Of a stretch of 62,397 nt of DNA, positions 17,108-25,621 are shown piece by piece. Source of the DNA: Streptomyces sp. PR69 (lineage in GTDB: Bacteria > Actinomycetota > Actinomycetes > Streptomycetales > Streptomycetaceae). The stretch is from the NCBI RefSeq assembly GCF_026420845.1, contig NZ_JAOWCB010000033.1, forward strand, positions 1 to 62,397. The letters are read 5' to 3'. The position numbers and the translations under genes were made by a program. The notes below the pieces were generated by a model that was not told where the DNA came from, searched no databases, and saw only the letters and a program-made list of their open reading frames with translations. How positions within the stretch are numbered: position 1 is the stretch's first letter; each line of letters begins with the position of its first letter.

Positions 17108-18283
17108 TCAGCCGTGGAAGTCCGCGGCGGCCAGCAGACCGGTGTCCGGGTGATCGGTGAAGATCCCGTCGATGCCGGTCGCGAGGTATGTGCGGTAGGC
17201 GCCGAAGACGTCGCCGAACGCGTCGGGGTCCGTGCCGCGCCGGAAGTCCGCGGGCAGGAAGGTGTTCTCGTTGCGCATCGTGTAGGGGTGCAGGATGAGC
17301 CCCTTGCGGTGGGCGTCCCGTACGAGGGTGGTGGGCGTGCCGAGCTTGCCGTCGGCGTCCTTGGGGATGACCAGGTCCAGGACGGGGCCGATGCCCTGCG
17401 CGAAGGAGGCGATCCACTTCAGGCCCTCGGGCGTGATCAGATCGGCCGTGGTGCGCGGGTCTTTGGTGACCGTGAAGTCCCAGGGCCGGTAGTCCGCGGT
17501 CCACAGCAGCACCACACGCGGCGAGGAGACCAGCTTCGCCATCCGCTGCATGCTGGTCGGCTCGAACGACTGAAGGAAGACCGGCGAGTTGTGACGGTGC
17601 CGTCCGTACCGGCGCAGCAGCCGGGCCAGCGGCTCCTCCAGGCCGAGCCCCAGCTCGCGGAAGTAGGTGGGGTGCTTGGTCTCGACATGGAGCCAGACGG
17701 GGCAGCCGCGGCGGCGGCCCTCCTTGTCGGCCCAGCGCAGCACCTCTTCGAAGGTCGGGATGGTCCAGCGGCCGTCATAGAGGGTGTTGTCCGGGCGGGT
17801 GGCGGGGATGCGCTCCTTGGCGCGCAGCGTCTTCAGCTCGGCGAGGGTGAAGTCCTCGGTGAACCAGCCCGTGATGGCCGTTCCGTCCACGGTCTTGGTC
17901 GTCTTGCGGGAGGCGAACTCCGGGTGGTCCGCGACGTCCGTCGTGCCCGTGATGTCGTTCTCGTGACGGCAGACGAGATGGCCGTCCTTGGTGGGCACCA
18001 GGTCCTGCTCGATGACGTGCGCGCCCATGTCGAGCGCGAGCTGATAGGAGCCGAGGGTGTGCTCGGGGCGGTAGCCGCTGGCGCCGCGGTGGGCGATGAC
18101 CGTGGGGACGGGCAGCTGCCTGTACGAGCCCGGGCGGCGGCCATGACCATGGCCGCGGCCGTGCTCCTGTGCGGCCGCCGGAGAGGCTCCGGCCACACCC
18201 GCCCCGAGTGCGGCCGTGCCGCCGAGCACCGCGGCTCCCAGCACCGTCCGTCGTCCCGGAGTTCTGTCCGCGCCCTTGGTCAT
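17108..18283 (-). CDS. glpQ: Exported glycerophosphodiester phosphodiesterase (Tat signal)
   Basis: A 391-residue GDPD-family enzyme that would release glycerol-3-phosphate from deacylated phospholipid headgroups outside the membrane. Tat signal: GRRTVLGAAVLGG, hydrophobic to AGASPAAAQ (about residue 39). Catalytic pattern VIAHRGASGYRPEHTLGSY with the His-Arg and Glu, then IEQDLVPTKDGHLVCRHE (E, D, H). Length is typical of periplasmic-type GlpQ. Start ATG 18281-18283 with AGAGGAGAG. Phosphate-box control is plausible but was not verified. Confidence 0.92.
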   Translation of the reverse strand: MTKGADRTPGRRTVLGAAVLGGTAALGAGVAGASPAAAQEHGRGHGHGRRPGSYRQLPVPTVIAHRGASGYRPEHTLGSYQLALDMGAHVIEQDLVPTKDGHLVCRHENDITGTTDVADHPEFASRKTTKTVDGTAITGWFTEDFTLAELKTLRAKERIPATRPDNTLYDGRWTIPTFEEVLRWADKEGRRRGCPVWLHVETKHPTYFRELGLGLEEPLARLLRRYGRHRHNSPVFLQSFEPTSMQRMAKLVSSPRVVLLWTADYRPWDFTVTKDPRTTADLITPEGLKWIASFAQGIGPVLDLVIPKDADGKLGTPTTLVRDAHRKGLILHPYTMRNENTFLPADFRRGTDPDAFGDVFGAYRTYLATGIDGIFTDHPDTGLLAAADFHG

Positions 18284-18516
18284 CGACTCTCCTCTGATCT
18301 CTCGCTGAGGGTCCTGCACCTGACAAGCAGCGTCCGATGGTAGGCGGTCGCCCCTGACGCACGGCAGACCGGGGGCCAACGCCCGGGCAACGTACGTCAA
18401 CACTGCGTATCCGATCTGTGAACCCGATGTGCGATCTGCCGAGACCCGCGAGTATCGTCCTCACCTGCACGGACCTTGCGGTCCTGCGCCCGCCGTCCAT
18501 GACACCGGAGGACCCG

Positions 18517-19188
18517 TTGTCCCGCTTGTCGCTCATCAAGGCAGTGCTCGGACCGATCCTGCGCCTGATGTTCCACCCGCGGGTGGAAGGCGCCGAGAAC
18601 ATCCCGGACTCGGGCCCGGTGATCCTCGCCGGCAACCACCTGACCTTCATCGACTCGATGATCCTTCCGCTGGTCACGGACCGCCCGGTGTACTTCATCG
18701 GCAAGGACGAGTATGTGACGGGCAAGGGCCTCAAGGGCCGGCTGATGGCCTGGTTCTTCACCGGCGTCGGCATGATCCCCGTGGACCGCGACGGGGCCAA
18801 CGGCGGTGTGGCGGCGCTGATGACGGGCCGTCGGGTGCTGGAGGAGGGCAAGCTCTTCGGCATCTACCCGGAAGGCACCCGCTCCCCCGACGGCCGCCTC
18901 TACCGCGGCCGCACCGGCATCGCCCGGCTCACGCTCATGACCGGAGCGCCGGTCGTGCCCTTCGCCATGATCGGCACCGACAGGCTCCAGCCGGGCGGCG
19001 CGGGCCTCCCCCGCCCCGGCCGGGTCACGGTCCGCTTCGGCGAGCCGATGGAGTTCTCCCGCTACGAGGGCATGGACCGGGACCGGTATGTGCTGCGGGC
19101 GGTGACGGACTCGGTGATGACGGAGGTCATGAGGCTGTCGGGGCAGGAGTATGTCGACATGTACGCAACGAAGGCGAAGGCGGCGTAA
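18517..19188 (+). CDS. 1-acyl-sn-glycerol-3-phosphate acyltransferase (PlsC family)
   Basis: A 223-residue membrane-associated acyltransferase for phosphatidic acid synthesis or a related acyl transfer. Contains the HX4D motif (NHLTFID), the substrate-binding block LFGIYPEGTRSPDG, and the later VPFAMIGTD segment. TTG at 18517-18519 was chosen as start because GGAGG lies 5 bases upstream and MSRLSLIKAVLG-type N-termini fit the family; an upstream ATG at 18418 would add a non-conserved extension. It is divergent from glpQ and ends in a repeat region. Confidence 0.88.
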   Translation: MSRLSLIKAVLGPILRLMFHPRVEGAENIPDSGPVILAGNHLTFIDSMILPLVTDRPVYFIGKDEYVTGKGLKGRLMAWFFTGVGMIPVDRDGANGGVAALMTGRRVLEEGKLFGIYPEGTRSPDGRLYRGRTGIARLTLMTGAPVVPFAMIGTDRLQPGGAGLPRPGRVTVRFGEPMEFSRYEGMDRDRYVLRAVTDSVMTEVMRLSGQEYVDMYATKAKAA

Positions 19189-19199
19189 CTACATAACTA

Positions 19200-19390
19200 C
19201 TGGGGGCTTCGCCCCCAGACCCCCGGTAGGGCCGTAGCCCCGCCGACGTTGGAAGCACACATTCAGCCCCGTCGGCACTTGAGGCGCAAAGGGCCAGAAA
19301 CCCAGCCCCGCCGGCGTTTGAGGCGCAAGAGGCAGCACACTCAAGCCCCGCCGGCGTTTGAGGCGCGGGGGTCCGGGGGCGGAGCCCCAG
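19200..19390. repeat. Hairpin plus four degenerate ~40-bp tandem units between convergent genes
   Basis: Opens with CTGGGGGC-TTC-GCCCCCAG (19200-19218), a perfect 8-bp hairpin. Four units of the type GCCCCGCCGGCGTTTGAGGC follow, starting near 19227, 19267, 19304 and 19344, the first two degenerate, and it closes with GGGGGCGGAGCCCC. It fills the space between the acyltransferase and the MFS gene, which converge, so two-way termination is likely. Confidence 0.75.
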
Positions 19391-20938
19391 TTACGGGTGG
19401 TCCGCGTGCGCCTCAAGGCGCTGGCCCCGCAGCAGGAACCACGCCGCCGCCGCAGTGGCCAGCAGCACCACCGCGCTGACGGCCGCGGCGACATGCAGAC
19501 CGTCGACAAAGGCCCGCTGCGCCGCGGCGACCAGCGCCGCGCCCGTCTCGCCGGGCACCCCGGCCGCCGCCTCCACCGCGCCGCCGAGGGACTCATGCGC
19601 GGCGGACGCGACCCCCACGGGGATTCCGTCCGGCGTCGCGAAGCCGCGGTAGACGCCGGTGACGATGGAGCCGAGCAGCGCGATGCCGAGCGCCGCGCCC
19701 AGCTCGTACGCCGTCTCGGAGACCGCGGAGGCCGCCCCCGCCTGCTCCTTCGGCACGCTGGAGAGGATCACATCGGCGGTGACGGTGAACGAGAAGCCGG
19801 CCCCGGCGCCGACGACCAGCAGGATCGCGCCGAGCAGCGGATAGCCGGTGGACTGGCTGACCAGGGTCAGCCCGCCGAGCGCGAGGCCCACCGCGGCCAG
19901 GCCGCCGGCCACCACGCCCCGTACCGAGAAGCGCCGGGCGACGGCGCCCGCCGCCAGTCCGGTGGCGACCGCGCCGATCGCCGCGGGCAGTTCGGCGAGT
20001 CCGGCCTCGAAGGGCCGCCGTTCCTGGACCAGTTGGAGGAACTGGGAGAGGAAGAACACCAGACCGGACAGGCCGAGGATGGTCAGCAGGTCCGCGAGGA
20101 CGGCTCCGGAGAAGCCCCGGTGCCGGAACAGCCGCATATCGAGCAGCGGCGCGGGCAGGGTGAGCTGTCTGCGGACGAATCCGTACAGAGCGGCCAGTCC
20201 GATCACCGCCGCGGCTCCCGCCTGCCAGCTCGGGCCATGGGTGGCCGCTTCCTTGATCGCGTACACGACGGCGACCATGCCGATGAGCGAGAGGGCGACG
20301 CTGGCCAGGTCCCAGGGGCCCGTGACCGGGTTCTTGGACTCGGGTATCAGCTTGACGCCGACGAGGACGAGGATGGCCATGACCGGCAGGTTGATCAGAA
20401 AGACCGAGCCCCACCAGAAGTGCTCCAGCAGGAATCCTCCGACGACGGGCCCCACGGCCGCGCCCGCGGAGGCCATCGCGCCCCAGATGCCGATGGCGAG
20501 GCTGCGCTCCCGGGGATCGTGGAAGATGTTCCGGATGAGCGCGAGCGTGGCGGGCATAAGGGTCGCGCCGGCGACGCCGAGCAGCGCACGGGCGGCGATC
20601 ATCAGCTCGGGGGTGGTGGCGTAGGCGTTGAGCACGGAGACCGCGCCGAACGCCACCGCTCCGGTCAGCAGCAGCTTTTTGCGGCCGATCCGGTCGCCGA
20701 GGCTGCCCATGGACACCAGGAGTCCGGCGATGACGAAGGAGTAGACATCGCCGATCCACAGCAGCTGGGTGGCCGACGGTCCGAGGTCCTCGCTGAGGAA
20801 CGGCGTGGCCAGGCCGAGCACCGTGGCGTCGACGGCCACCAGCAGCACGGCCAGGGCCAGCACCGCGAGGGCGAGCCAGCGCCCGGGCCGGTGCAGGGTG
20901 TCGTCCGTCCCGGTAGCGCGCCGGACGGTACTGGTCAT
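19391..20938 (-). CDS. DHA2-type MFS drug/H+ antiporter (14 TM, EmrB/QacA)
   Basis: A 515-residue transporter with 14 predicted TM helices. Family motifs: LLWIGDVYSFVIAGLLVSMG, motif A GSLGDRIGRKKLLL, and motif C-like GAAVGPVVGGFLLEHFWWGS, typical of exporters. It would pump toxic or self-made compounds out using the proton gradient. The start overlaps the TGA of the TetR gene by ATGA, so the pair is a classic regulator-pump operon. Confidence 0.93.
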   Translation of the reverse strand: MTSTVRRATGTDDTLHRPGRWLALAVLALAVLLVAVDATVLGLATPFLSEDLGPSATQLLWIGDVYSFVIAGLLVSMGSLGDRIGRKKLLLTGAVAFGAVSVLNAYATTPELMIAARALLGVAGATLMPATLALIRNIFHDPRERSLAIGIWGAMASAGAAVGPVVGGFLLEHFWWGSVFLINLPVMAILVLVGVKLIPESKNPVTGPWDLASVALSLIGMVAVVYAIKEAATHGPSWQAGAAAVIGLAALYGFVRRQLTLPAPLLDMRLFRHRGFSGAVLADLLTILGLSGLVFFLSQFLQLVQERRPFEAGLAELPAAIGAVATGLAAGAVARRFSVRGVVAGGLAAVGLALGGLTLVSQSTGYPLLGAILLVVGAGAGFSFTVTADVILSSVPKEQAGAASAVSETAYELGAALGIALLGSIVTGVYRGFATPDGIPVGVASAAHESLGGAVEAAAGVPGETGAALVAAAQRAFVDGLHVAAAVSAVVLLATAAAAWFLLRGQRLEAHADHP

Positions 20939-21486
20939 TGCTCCACACTCCGCTGTGCTCCGCCGAGCAGCAGCTCGGCGATCATGTACTGGAAATCGTT
21001 CTTGGCGACCCGGCCGTCCATGACGGCCCAGGCGCAGGCGCCGATGAGGCCGTACAGCGCCTCGGTCAGCCAGGCGGGCGGGAGGTCGATGCGGAACTCG
21101 CCCCGTTCCTGGCCGCGCCGGAAGAGGGCGGCGACCCGGGCGTCCAGCCGGGCCCAGCCCTCGTTGACCTGGTCGCCCTCGAAGAGCTGGTTCTCGGTGA
21201 CGAGGAAGGCCAGCAGATCGGCCGCCGGCTCCATCTCGGCGATCAGCCGCCGCAGTGCGTCGCTCGCACCGCCCTCGTCGACCCGGGCCCGGTCGAGGGC
21301 CGCTTCGAACTCCTGGATGCCGAGCCCCTCAAGGGCTCTGACCAGGGCGTCCCGCCCGGCGAAATGCCGGTGCAGGGTGGCGCGTCCGATGCCGGCGGCC
21401 CGGGCGACCTCGTCCATCGTGGCGGTCGACTTACGGGAGAGCAGAGCGGCGGCGGCCTTGAGTACCTGATCACGATCCATAGCCAT
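20935..21486 (-). CDS. TetR-family repressor of the adjacent MFS pump
   Basis: A 183-residue TetR protein with the N-terminal HTH MDEVARAAGIGRATLHRHF and a variable ligand-binding domain ending YMIAELLLGG. Two start choices exist: ATG 21484-21486 (MAMDRDQV, chosen) and ATG 21478-21480. No SD is visible, but TATGGT 6 bases before the first ATG and GAGACA 18 bases further up could give a leaderless transcript. The palindrome over that -35 is the likely auto-operator. It precedes the MFS gene with an ATGA overlap. Confidence 0.9.
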   Translation of the reverse strand: MAMDRDQVLKAAAALLSRKSTATMDEVARAAGIGRATLHRHFAGRDALVRALEGLGIQEFEAALDRARVDEGGASDALRRLIAEMEPAADLLAFLVTENQLFEGDQVNEGWARLDARVAALFRRGQERGEFRIDLPPAWLTEALYGLIGACAWAVMDGRVAKNDFQYMIAELLLGGAQRSVEQ

Positions 21487-21505
21487 GAGACAACCATATC
21501 CCATA

Positions 21506-21523
21506 TGAGACATGGATGTCTCA
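21506..21523. promoter_or_regulatory. Candidate TetR operator TGAGACAT-GG-ATGTCTCA
   Basis: A perfect 8-bp inverted repeat with a 2-bp centre. It overlaps the possible -35 (GAGACA) of the tetR-MFS promoter, and a further half-like TGAGAC sits at 21486-21491. Position and symmetry fit autorepression. Confidence 0.6.
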
Positions 21524-21555
21524 CTCGGGAGGTGAGTGCCTCAGATGAAACAGCG

Positions 21556-21588
21556 ACGCCGCCCTGCTCGGGACGAGCAGGGCGGCGT
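21556..21588. terminator. argH terminator, 15-bp perfect stem
   Basis: ACGCCGCCCTGCTCG (21556-21570) pairs with CGAGCAGGGCGGCGT (21574-21588), loop GGA. It lies 34 bp after the argH stop and insulates argH from the tetR promoter. Confidence 0.8.
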
Positions 21589-21621
21589 AACGGAGAACGG
21601 AGAGGAGAGACGGGCGCAGCG

Positions 21622-23052
21622 CTACCGCTTGGCCGTGGCCCAGGCGCGCTGGACCGCGAGATCCTCCTTGACTTCGGCGAGCTGCACGGCGACCGCCGCG
21701 GGCGCCGTGCCGCCGCGGCCGCTGCGGGAGGCGAGCGCGCCGGGGACGTTCAGCACGGTGCGAACCTCGGGCGTCAGATGCGGTGAGATCTTGGCGAACT
21801 GCTCATCGGTGAGCTGGTCCAGCTCGATCCCGTGCCGCTCGCACTCCTTGACGCACTCCCCCGCGACCTCGTGCGCCACCCGGAACGGCACGCCCTTGCG
21901 GACCAGCCACTCGGCGATGTCCGTGGCGAGCGAGAAGCCGGCCGGAGCCAGCTCCTCCATCCGCTCCCGGTTGACGGTGAGCGTGGCCATCATCCCGGTG
22001 AAGGCCGGGAGCAGCACCTCCAGCTGGTCGCAGGAGTCAAAGACGGGCTCCTTGTCCTCCTGCAGATCACGGTTGTACGCGAGCGGCAGCGCCTTCAGGG
22101 TGGCCAGCAGCCCCGTCAGATTGCCGATGAGCCGGCCGGACTTGCCGCGCGCCAGCTCGGCGATGTCCGGGTTCTTCTTCTGCGGCATGATCGACGAGCC
22201 GGTGGAGAAGGCGTCATGGAGGGTGACGAAGGAGAACTCCTTGGTGTTCCAGAGGATGATCTCCTCGGCGATCCGCGACAGGTTCACCCCGATCATCGCC
22301 GTGATGAAGGCGAACTCCGCGACGAAGTCACGGGAGGCCGTCCCGTCGATCGAGTTGCCGGCTGAGCCGTGCTCGAAGCCGAGGTCCCTGGCGACCGCCT
22401 CGGGGTCGAGGCCGAGCGAGGAGCCGGCGAGCGCGCCGGAGCCGTACGGGGAGACGGCCGTGCGCTCGTCCCACTGGCGCAGCCGCTGGGCGTCCCGGGA
22501 CAGGGACTGGACATGGGCGAGCAGATGGTGGGCGAAGAGGACCGGCTGCGCGTGCTGGAGGTGCGTACGGCCCGGCATGGCGACGTCCGGATGCGCCTCG
22601 GCCAGCCCGACGAGCGCCTCCTGCAGCTCTGTGATCAGCCCGCCGATGATCCGGGCGTGGTCGCGCAGATACATCCGGAAGAGGGTGGCGACCTGGTCGT
22701 TGCGGGACCGGCCGGCGCGCAGCTTGCCGCCGAGGTCGGGGCCGAGCCGCTCCAGCAGTCCGCGCTCCAGGGCGGTGTGCACGTCCTCGTCGGCGACGGT
22801 GCCGGTGAAGGAGCCGTCGGCGACATCCGCTTCCAGCCGGTCGAGGCCCGCCAGCATCCGGGTCAGCTCGTCGTCGGTGAGCAGTCCGGCCGTGTGGAGC
22901 ACGCGGGCATGGGCGCGCGAGCCGGCGATGTCGTACGGGGCGAGACGCCAGTCGAAGTGCACCGACGCCGACAGTTTGGCCAGCGCCTCGGCCGGGCCGT
23001 CGGCGAAGCGGCCGCCCCAGAGCCGGACGTCACCGTTGTCACTGCTGCTCAC
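21622..23052 (-). CDS. argH: Argininosuccinate lyase
   Basis: A 476-residue fumarase/aspartase-superfamily enzyme that splits argininosuccinate into arginine and fumarate, the last step of arginine synthesis. It starts with the usual WGGRF motif (RLWGGRFADGPAEALAKL) and carries the superfamily signature GSSIMPQKKNPD with the catalytic Ser loop, plus GRSRNDQVAT. Full length, with all motifs intact. It is downstream of argG on the same strand, but a 13-bp hairpin in the 125-bp gap suggests partial independence. Confidence 0.97.
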   Translation of the reverse strand: MSSSDNGDVRLWGGRFADGPAEALAKLSASVHFDWRLAPYDIAGSRAHARVLHTAGLLTDDELTRMLAGLDRLEADVADGSFTGTVADEDVHTALERGLLERLGPDLGGKLRAGRSRNDQVATLFRMYLRDHARIIGGLITELQEALVGLAEAHPDVAMPGRTHLQHAQPVLFAHHLLAHVQSLSRDAQRLRQWDERTAVSPYGSGALAGSSLGLDPEAVARDLGFEHGSAGNSIDGTASRDFVAEFAFITAMIGVNLSRIAEEIILWNTKEFSFVTLHDAFSTGSSIMPQKKNPDIAELARGKSGRLIGNLTGLLATLKALPLAYNRDLQEDKEPVFDSCDQLEVLLPAFTGMMATLTVNRERMEELAPAGFSLATDIAEWLVRKGVPFRVAHEVAGECVKECERHGIELDQLTDEQFAKISPHLTPEVRTVLNVPGALASRSGRGGTAPAAVAVQLAEVKEDLAVQRAWATAKR

Positions 23053-23083
23053 TGCTCTAGCTCCTCAACAGGGGTGGATGTGC

Positions 23084-23122
23084 CGCTGCCTCCCCGGCCG
23101 CGGAGGGGGCGGGGAGGCAGCG
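23084..23122. terminator. Hairpin between argG and argH
   Basis: CGCTGCCTCCCCG (23084-23096) pairs perfectly with CGGGGAGGCAGCG (23110-23122); the 13-base loop is G-rich. It may end or attenuate argG transcription before argH. Confidence 0.7.
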
Positions 23123-23177
23123 CGACGCACGGTGTAACGAGCGAACGCCTCAGGCGAGGTCACGTCGGGCTGTCGGG

Positions 23178-24374
23178 CTATGCCCGCGATTGACGCCGTG
23201 CCGCGATCTTCGACGAGAGGCCGAAGATGTCGATGAAGCCCTGGGCCTTCGACTGGTCGAAGGTGTCCCCGGTGTCGTACGTGGCGAGGTTGAAGTCGTA
23301 CAGCGACTGGTCGGACCTCCGGCCCGTGACGACGGCGCGGCCGCCGTGCAGGGTCATCCGGATGTCGCCGGTGACATGCTGGTTGGCCTCGTTGACAAAG
23401 CCGTCCAGGGCGCGCTTGAGCGGGGAGAACCACAGACCGTCGTAGACCAGCTCGCTCCAGCGCTGCTCGACCTGCCGCTTGTAGCGGGCCAGCTCGCGCT
23501 CCACGGTGACGTTCTCCAGCTCCTGGTGGGCGGTGATCAGCGCGATGGCGCCGGGCGCCTCGTAGACCTCGCGGGACTTGATGCCGACGAGCCGGTCCTC
23601 GACCATGTCGATCCGGCCGACGCCCTGCGCGCCCGCCCGCTCGTTGAGCTGCTGGATCGCCTGGAGGACGGTGACCGGCTTGCCGTCGATGGCGACCGGC
23701 ACGCCCTCCTTGAAGGAGATGATCACCTCGTCGGCGTCGCGCGGGGTGGCCGGGTTGGAGGTGTACTCGTAGATGTCCTCGATCGGCGCGTTCCAGATGT
23801 CCTCCAGGAAGCCGGTCTCGACGGCCCGGCCGAAGACGTTCTGGTCGATGGAGTACGGGGACTTCTTGGTGGTCGCGATCGGGAGCTGCTTCGCCTCGCA
23901 GAAGGCGATCGCCTTGTCGCGGGTCATCGCGTAGTCGCGGACCGGTGCGATGCACTTCAGATCGGGCGCGAGCGAGGCGATGCCGGCCTCGAACCGGACC
24001 TGGTCATTGCCCTTGCCGGTGCAGCCGTGGGCCACGATCGAGGCGTTGTGCTTCTGCGCCGCGGCCACGAGGTGCTTGACGATGGTCGGCCGGGAGAGGG
24101 CCGAGACCAGCGGGTAGCGGTCCATGTAGAGGGCGTTGGCCTTGATCGCCGGGAGGCAGTACTCCTCGGCGAACTCGTCCTTGGCGTCGGCGACCTCCGC
24201 CTCGACGGCACCGCAGGCGAGCGCGCGCTTGCGGATGACGTCCAGGTCCTCGCCGCCCTGGCCGACGTCCACGGCGACGGCGATGACCTCGGCGCCCGTC
24301 TCCTCGGCGATCCAGCCGATGGCGACGGAGGTGTCCAGACCGCCCGAGTAGGCGAGTACGACGCGCTCGGTCAC
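23178..24374 (-). CDS. argG: Argininosuccinate synthase
   Basis: A 398-residue ATP-dependent enzyme that joins citrulline and aspartate. The PP-loop AYSGGLDTSVAIGW binds ATP; HGCTGKGNDQVRFE and SPYSIDQNVFGR are family signatures. GTG start at 24372-24374 with AAGGAG 6 bases upstream. Its promoter (TTGACA-17-CATAGT) and an ARG-box-like sequence lie just upstream. It sits next to argH and across an L,D-transpeptidase gene from argCJBDR, so all arginine genes from N-acetylglutamyl-phosphate reduction onward, except ornithine carbamoyltransferase and acetylglutamate kinase's upstream synthase, are here. Confidence 0.97.
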   Translation of the reverse strand: MTERVVLAYSGGLDTSVAIGWIAEETGAEVIAVAVDVGQGGEDLDVIRKRALACGAVEAEVADAKDEFAEEYCLPAIKANALYMDRYPLVSALSRPTIVKHLVAAAQKHNASIVAHGCTGKGNDQVRFEAGIASLAPDLKCIAPVRDYAMTRDKAIAFCEAKQLPIATTKKSPYSIDQNVFGRAVETGFLEDIWNAPIEDIYEYTSNPATPRDADEVIISFKEGVPVAIDGKPVTVLQAIQQLNERAGAQGVGRIDMVEDRLVGIKSREVYEAPGAIALITAHQELENVTVERELARYKRQVEQRWSELVYDGLWFSPLKRALDGFVNEANQHVTGDIRMTLHGGRAVVTGRRSDQSLYDFNLATYDTGDTFDQSKAQGFIDIFGLSSKIAARRQSRA

Positions 24375-24399
24375 TGGTTTCTCCTTACGGTGCATGCCC

Positions 24400-24448
24400 T
24401 GCATTCAACGATGGGTATAACTATGCAGACCTCCGTATGTTTTGTCAA
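24400..24448 (-). promoter_or_regulatory. argG promoter with ARG-box-like sequence
   Basis: On the minus strand a perfect -35 TTGACA (24443-24448) is 17 bp from CATAGT (24420-24425). The -10 is embedded in TGCATAGTTATACCCATCG and closes with AATGCA, giving TGCAT...ATGCA ends. The core GCATAGTTATACC resembles GCATGACTATACG near argC, as expected for ArgR sites. Confidence 0.65.
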
Positions 24449-24450
24449 AG

Positions 24451-24525
24451 GTGTTCTGGGGCGGATGCGGCAGCACTGACGATCCGCCGTGGCACGACTT
24501 CATCGAGCACTTCGCCGAGGCGTAA
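24451..24525 (+). CDS. Possible 24-residue micro-ORF
   Basis: GTG-initiated ORF divergent from argG, reading VFWGGCGSTDDPPWHDFIEH and ending FAEA-stop. Third codon positions are mostly G/C (21 of 24) and the peptide has an amphipathic, protein-like composition. CAAAG just upstream is a weak SD. It could be a real micropeptide or the decayed tail of a lost gene. No family was recognised. Confidence 0.25.
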   Translation: MFWGGCGSTDDPPWHDFIEHFAEA

Positions 24526-24655
24526 GCCTCCCTCGACGGCCCGCCGCCCCTGCCGCTGCCGCTGCCCGTGCGGGCGGACTGACGGGGGGCTTCGCCCGCC
24601 CGGACGGCGCAGTGCGGGCGGCGGCGGGCAGGCCGTGCGCATACGGTCATGAACC

Positions 24656-25384
24656 ATGCGCCCCTCATCGGCACTTCGCTCCGTGCTGCTCCTGCTCGCC
24701 GCCGGCTCGATGGCGGCCGCGCCCCCCGCAGGCGCGGCCGCAGCGGATCGGCCCGTGCCGCTGCCGCATCGGATGGCCGACACCGGAGGCGGCCGTCAGC
24801 TGATCACTGCCGAGGCGCCGGGCCCCGGCGCCACGACCGGCCGGGTGACCTGGTGGGACCGGCGGCGCGGCGGGCGCTGGGTGGCGGCGGGGTCGGCCCC
24901 GGCCCGCTTCGGGGCGAACGGCCTGGTGGCGGGCGACCGCCGCGAGCAGGGCACATCGACCACGCCCGCCGGTCTGTACGACCTGCCGTACGCCTTCGGC
25001 ATCGAGGCCCCGCCCGCGGGTACGGAATACCCCCATCGCAGGGTGACGCAGACGTCCTGGTGGTGCCAGGACAACGCGTCACGGTCGTACAACCGGTGGG
25101 TGGAAGGGCTGCCCGAGGACTGCCGGGCCGCGGAGTCCGAGCATCTGGCCGACTACCGCACGCAGTACGCGCAGGCGCTGGTCATCGGCTTCAACTACCA
25201 CCGGCCCGTGCGGGGCCGCGGCGCGGGCATCTTTCTGCACGTCAACGGGAAGGGCGCGACGGCGGGTTGTGTGTCCGTCCCCAAGGACGCCATGGAGCGC
25301 ATCCTGGCGTGGGTGGACAGGGGGCGGGAGCCGCATATCGCGATCGGGACGGCGGGCGGGGAGACGGCGATCACGCGCTACTGA
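24656..25384 (+). CDS. Secreted L,D-transpeptidase (YkuD-like)
   Basis: A 242-residue exported protein. Signal peptide: RSVLLLLAAGSMAAAPPAGA, cleaved near AAA-AD at about residue 30. The catalytic block FLHVNGKGATAGCVSVPKDAM holds the YkuD-type H...G-C arrangement with the active Cys (about residue 206). It would cross-link or trim peptidoglycan stem peptides, or act as a related amidase. It sits between argG and argR on the opposite strand and shows no functional tie to arginine synthesis. The start has no clear SD. Confidence 0.82.
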   Translation: MRPSSALRSVLLLLAAGSMAAAPPAGAAAADRPVPLPHRMADTGGGRQLITAEAPGPGATTGRVTWWDRRRGGRWVAAGSAPARFGANGLVAGDRREQGTSTTPAGLYDLPYAFGIEAPPAGTEYPHRRVTQTSWWCQDNASRSYNRWVEGLPEDCRAAESEHLADYRTQYAQALVIGFNYHRPVRGRGAGIFLHVNGKGATAGCVSVPKDAMERILAWVDRGREPHIAIGTAGGETAITRY

Positions 25385-25399
25385 GCGGACGCCCGCGCT

Positions 25400-25621
25400 G
25401 CACGTCCCCGGACCCCCGCTCCTCAAACTCCCCCAGACTCCGTCCGGGGGTACCCCCAGGGGGACCCCACGGAGGTGCTCCCACGAGGCTGAATTTTCGG
25501 CTCCCCCCTCGAACGCCGGCGAGGCTGGACTCAGGCGCAGCCAATTCCAGCCCGTCCGGGGTTCGAGGACACGTCCGAAGGCTGTGCCGGGGGTCCGGGG
25601 GCGGAGCCCCCGCTTCGACGG
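25400..25621. repeat. Family R repeat between convergent L,D-transpeptidase and argR
   Basis: Contains CCCCCAGACTCCGTCCGGGG, CGCAGCCAATTCCAGCCCGT and, at 25596-25612, the hairpin CGGGGGC-GGA-GCCCCCG next to the argR stop. It is in reverse orientation relative to the copy at 0.6 kb. It probably terminates both converging transcripts. Confidence 0.75.
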
